Under the pieces are notes generated by a model. The model did not search any database. It saw only the letters and a list, made by a program, of their open reading frames with translations, and was not told the origin of the DNA. Of a stretch of 64,000 nucleotides of DNA, positions 62,467 through 64,000 are shown piece after piece (position 1 is the stretch's first letter; every line of letters starts with the position of its first letter). Both the position numbers and the translations under genes were made by a program. Source of the DNA: AC-37 sp036389295 (GTDB taxonomy: Bacteria; Actinomycetota; Thermoleophilia; Solirubrobacterales; Thermoleophilaceae); the NCBI GenBank assembly GCA_036389295.1, contig DASVQB010000003.1:62001-126000 (forward strand). The letters are read 5' to 3'.

Positions 62467-63881
62467 CAGGCCGCGGCGGGGGCTCGAGGACTGGCGGAGC
62501 GCGCCGCGCGCGGCGCTCGCGCCTCGAGCACCACCCGCGCTCCCCCGCGGGGCGGGTAGACGATCGCGCGGCGGACCGGCCGGTCGGGCTCCGGGTCGGC
62601 GGCGCCGAGGCGGGCGCGGCGCAGGACGACGTGGAGGACGCGGCGCATCTCGAGCTGCGCGAGGCTCGCGCCGATGCAGCGGCGGATCCCGCCGCCGAAC
62701 GGGATCCAGGAGTAGGTGTCGGGGGCGCGGTCCAGGAAGCGCTCGGGGCGGAAGGCCTCGGGGTCGTCGTAGGCGGCCGGGCTCTGGTTGACGGCGATGA
62801 TCCCGGGCACGACCCGGACGCCCGGCGGCAGCTCGTAGCCGCCCACCACGAACGGGCGGCGGGTCCGGCGGGCCATCACGCCGACCGGCGGGCGCAGTCG
62901 GAGCGTCTCCCGCGCCACCGCGTTCGCGTAGCGGTCGCTCGCGCCTGCGACGGCCTCCTCGGTCAGGCGGACGAGCGCCTCCGGGTGGTGGGTGAGGAGG
63001 TCGAACGCCCAGGCCAGGCCGGTCGCCGTGGTCTCGTGGCCGGCCACGAGCAGGGTGACGAGCTGGTCGCGGAGCTCGCGGTCCTCCATCGGGGTCCCAT
63101 CCTCGTGGCGGGCGGCGAGCAGGAGGGAGAGCACGTCGTCGCCGCCGGTCGGGTGGGCGCGGCGGCGGGCGATCTCGTCGTAGATCAGCTCGTCGGCGCT
63201 CGCGTGGGCCCTCCCGAAGGCGCGCCAGAAGCGGAGCGTGCCGAACCTGCGCAGCGCGTACCGGACGCCGATGACGTCCGAGGCGCCGTAGCGGACGAGG
63301 GCCCGGATGCGGTCGCGGAGCTCGGCGTGGCGCTCGGTGCTCTCGATGCCGAACACGACGCGGAGGATGATCTCGAGGGTGAGCTGCTGCATCTCCGGCA
63401 GCAGGGCGAACGGCTCGCCTAGCGGCCAGCGGTCGAGGGCGTCCTCGGTCAGCTCGTCGATCAGGTCCCTGTACAGGACCAGGCGCTCGCCGTGGAACGG
63501 CGGCAGGAGGAGCCTGCGCTGGCGCAGGTGCTCGTCGCCGTCGAGCACGAGCAGCGACCGGCTCCCGAGCAGGATCTCGAGCGGACGGTTGCCCGAGCCG
63601 GCGTCGAGCTCGTCCGGGCCGCCGGTGAAGACCGTCCTGACGTCCTGCGGGTTGCCGAGGGCGACGATCGTGCCGAACCCGACGATCCTCAGGGTGAAGA
63701 CCTCCCCGAAGCGCCGCTGGCAGCGATCGAGGAACGCGTCCCCGGCGAGCAGGTAGGCGAGGCTCTGGAGCGCGGCGGGCGCCCGCGGCCCGGGCGGAAG
63801 GCCGACGCGGACGGCGCCCGGGGGCGCGCCCGGCTCCCCCGTCCCCGGAGCCGGCTCGCCGGGATGTACGGTATCGTACAT
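62466..63881 (-). CDS. cytochrome P450
   Basis: 471 residues. I-helix motif AGHETTA, K-helix ExxR in RETLRLRP, and the haem loop FGGGIRRCIGASLAQLE with ligand C402. Soluble form without membrane anchor. GTG/ATG: the ATG at 63881 lies inside a perfect operator palindrome. Heads the P450-SDR operon and is divergent from a TetR gene at the window edge. Likely hydroxylates a lipid, sterol or xenobiotic; substrate unknown. The 471 residues are a little longer than most soluble bacterial P450s. Confidence 0.93.
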   Translation of the reverse strand: MYDTVHPGEPAPGTGEPGAPPGAVRVGLPPGPRAPAALQSLAYLLAGDAFLDRCQRRFGEVFTLRIVGFGTIVALGNPQDVRTVFTGGPDELDAGSGNRPLEILLGSRSLLVLDGDEHLRQRRLLLPPFHGERLVLYRDLIDELTEDALDRWPLGEPFALLPEMQQLTLEIILRVVFGIESTERHAELRDRIRALVRYGASDVIGVRYALRRFGTLRFWRAFGRAHASADELIYDEIARRRAHPTGGDDVLSLLLAARHEDGTPMEDRELRDQLVTLLVAGHETTATGLAWAFDLLTHHPEALVRLTEEAVAGASDRYANAVARETLRLRPPVGVMARRTRRPFVVGGYELPPGVRVVPGIIAVNQSPAAYDDPEAFRPERFLDRAPDTYSWIPFGGGIRRCIGASLAQLEMRRVLHVVLRRARLGAADPEPDRPVRRAIVYPPRGGARVVLEARAPRAARSASPRAPAAA

Positions 63882-63897
63882 ACGCTCCCGTACTTTA
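63864..63897. promoter_or_regulatory. operator palindrome and divergent -10 boxes
   Basis: ATGTACG-GTAT-CGTACAT (63864-63881) is a perfect 18-bp palindrome that contains the P450 start codon. Next to it TACTTT (plus, 63891-63896) and TAAAGT (minus, 63897-63892) overlap, giving a shared promoter for the TetR gene and the P450-SDR operon. Bound TetR would block transcription and translation initiation of the P450. Confidence 0.7.
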
Positions 63898-63902
63898 CAC
63901 GA

Positions 63903-64000
63903 ATGGCCACCACGACGACACGACGCAGGTACTCGCCGCGGCTGCCGCGCGAGGAGCGCCGCGAGCAGGTGCTCGACGCGGCGCTTCGGGTGCTCGCCGA
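63903..64000 (+). CDS. TetR family regulator, N-terminal part (cut by window end)
   Basis: Only 32 codons are inside the window. MATTTTRRRYSPRLPREERR then EQVLDAALRVLAE is the start of a TetR helix 1. ATG 6 nt after TACTTT. Divergent from P450-SDR with the operator between, so it is the likely regulator of that operon. Continues beyond 64000. Confidence 0.75.
   Translation, partial: MATTTTRRRYSPRLPREERREQVLDAALRVLA

Overview
The window is a very GC-rich bacterial chromosome segment. Dense head-to-tail gene strings, frequent GTG and TTG starts and many ATGA/GTGA start-stop overlaps point to a high-GC actinobacterium. Three further traits, a B12-dependent class II ribonucleotide reductase, a WS/DGAT acyltransferase and an LLM-class (F420-type) oxidoreductase, fit Thermoleophilia/Solirubrobacterales best. 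That placement is inference; there is no rRNA in the window. The only RNA gene is tRNA-Thr(CGT). I see no insertion sequence, prophage, CRISPR array or replication origin.

1-31025 is a surface-polysaccharide locus of short operons on alternating strands. It holds CDP-hexose genes (rfbF, rfbG), the last two dTDP-rhamnose steps (rfbC, rfbD; rfbA and rfbB are not here), a UDP-GlcNAc 2-epimerase (wecB) and two sugar-nucleotide epimerases. It also has many glycosyltransferases (GT2, GT4, a GT2-GT4 fusion, a GT-C type membrane enzyme), three methyltransferases, an asnB/heparinase-like pair with a bi-domain oxidoreductase, a Wzx flippase, and a Wzm/Wzt ABC exporter cotranscribed with an L-2-hydroxyglutarate oxidase-like gene.

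31066-39898 is a secreted and lipid region: two paralogous serine hydrolases around a WS/DGAT acyltransferase, then the most unusual gene of the window. This is a 1202-residue secreted protein reading cupredoxin, PQQ-type beta-propeller, Lys/His-rich linker, PHM-like dicopper module, second cupredoxin.

39942-53162 carries a DUF2339 membrane protein divergent from a TetR regulator with paired operators, a Gln-rich lipoprotein encoded by a pure CAG tract, redox enzymes (LLM-type, BBE-type FAD oxidase, Glu/Leu dehydrogenase), a glucuronyl C5-epimerase-like protein, and an ECF sigma factor fused to a zinc anti-sigma motif, a membrane segment and a Gly/Arg-rich tail.

53163-64000 holds nrdJ with a structured leader, a GST, an epimerase, tmk-holB, an XRE/nucleotidyltransferase pair behind an AT-rich palindrome, a DUF192 protein, tRNA-Thr, and an SDR-P450 operon divergent from a TetR gene cut by the window edge.

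Many operons start 6-11 nt downstream of a TAnnnT box, suggesting widespread leaderless transcription.
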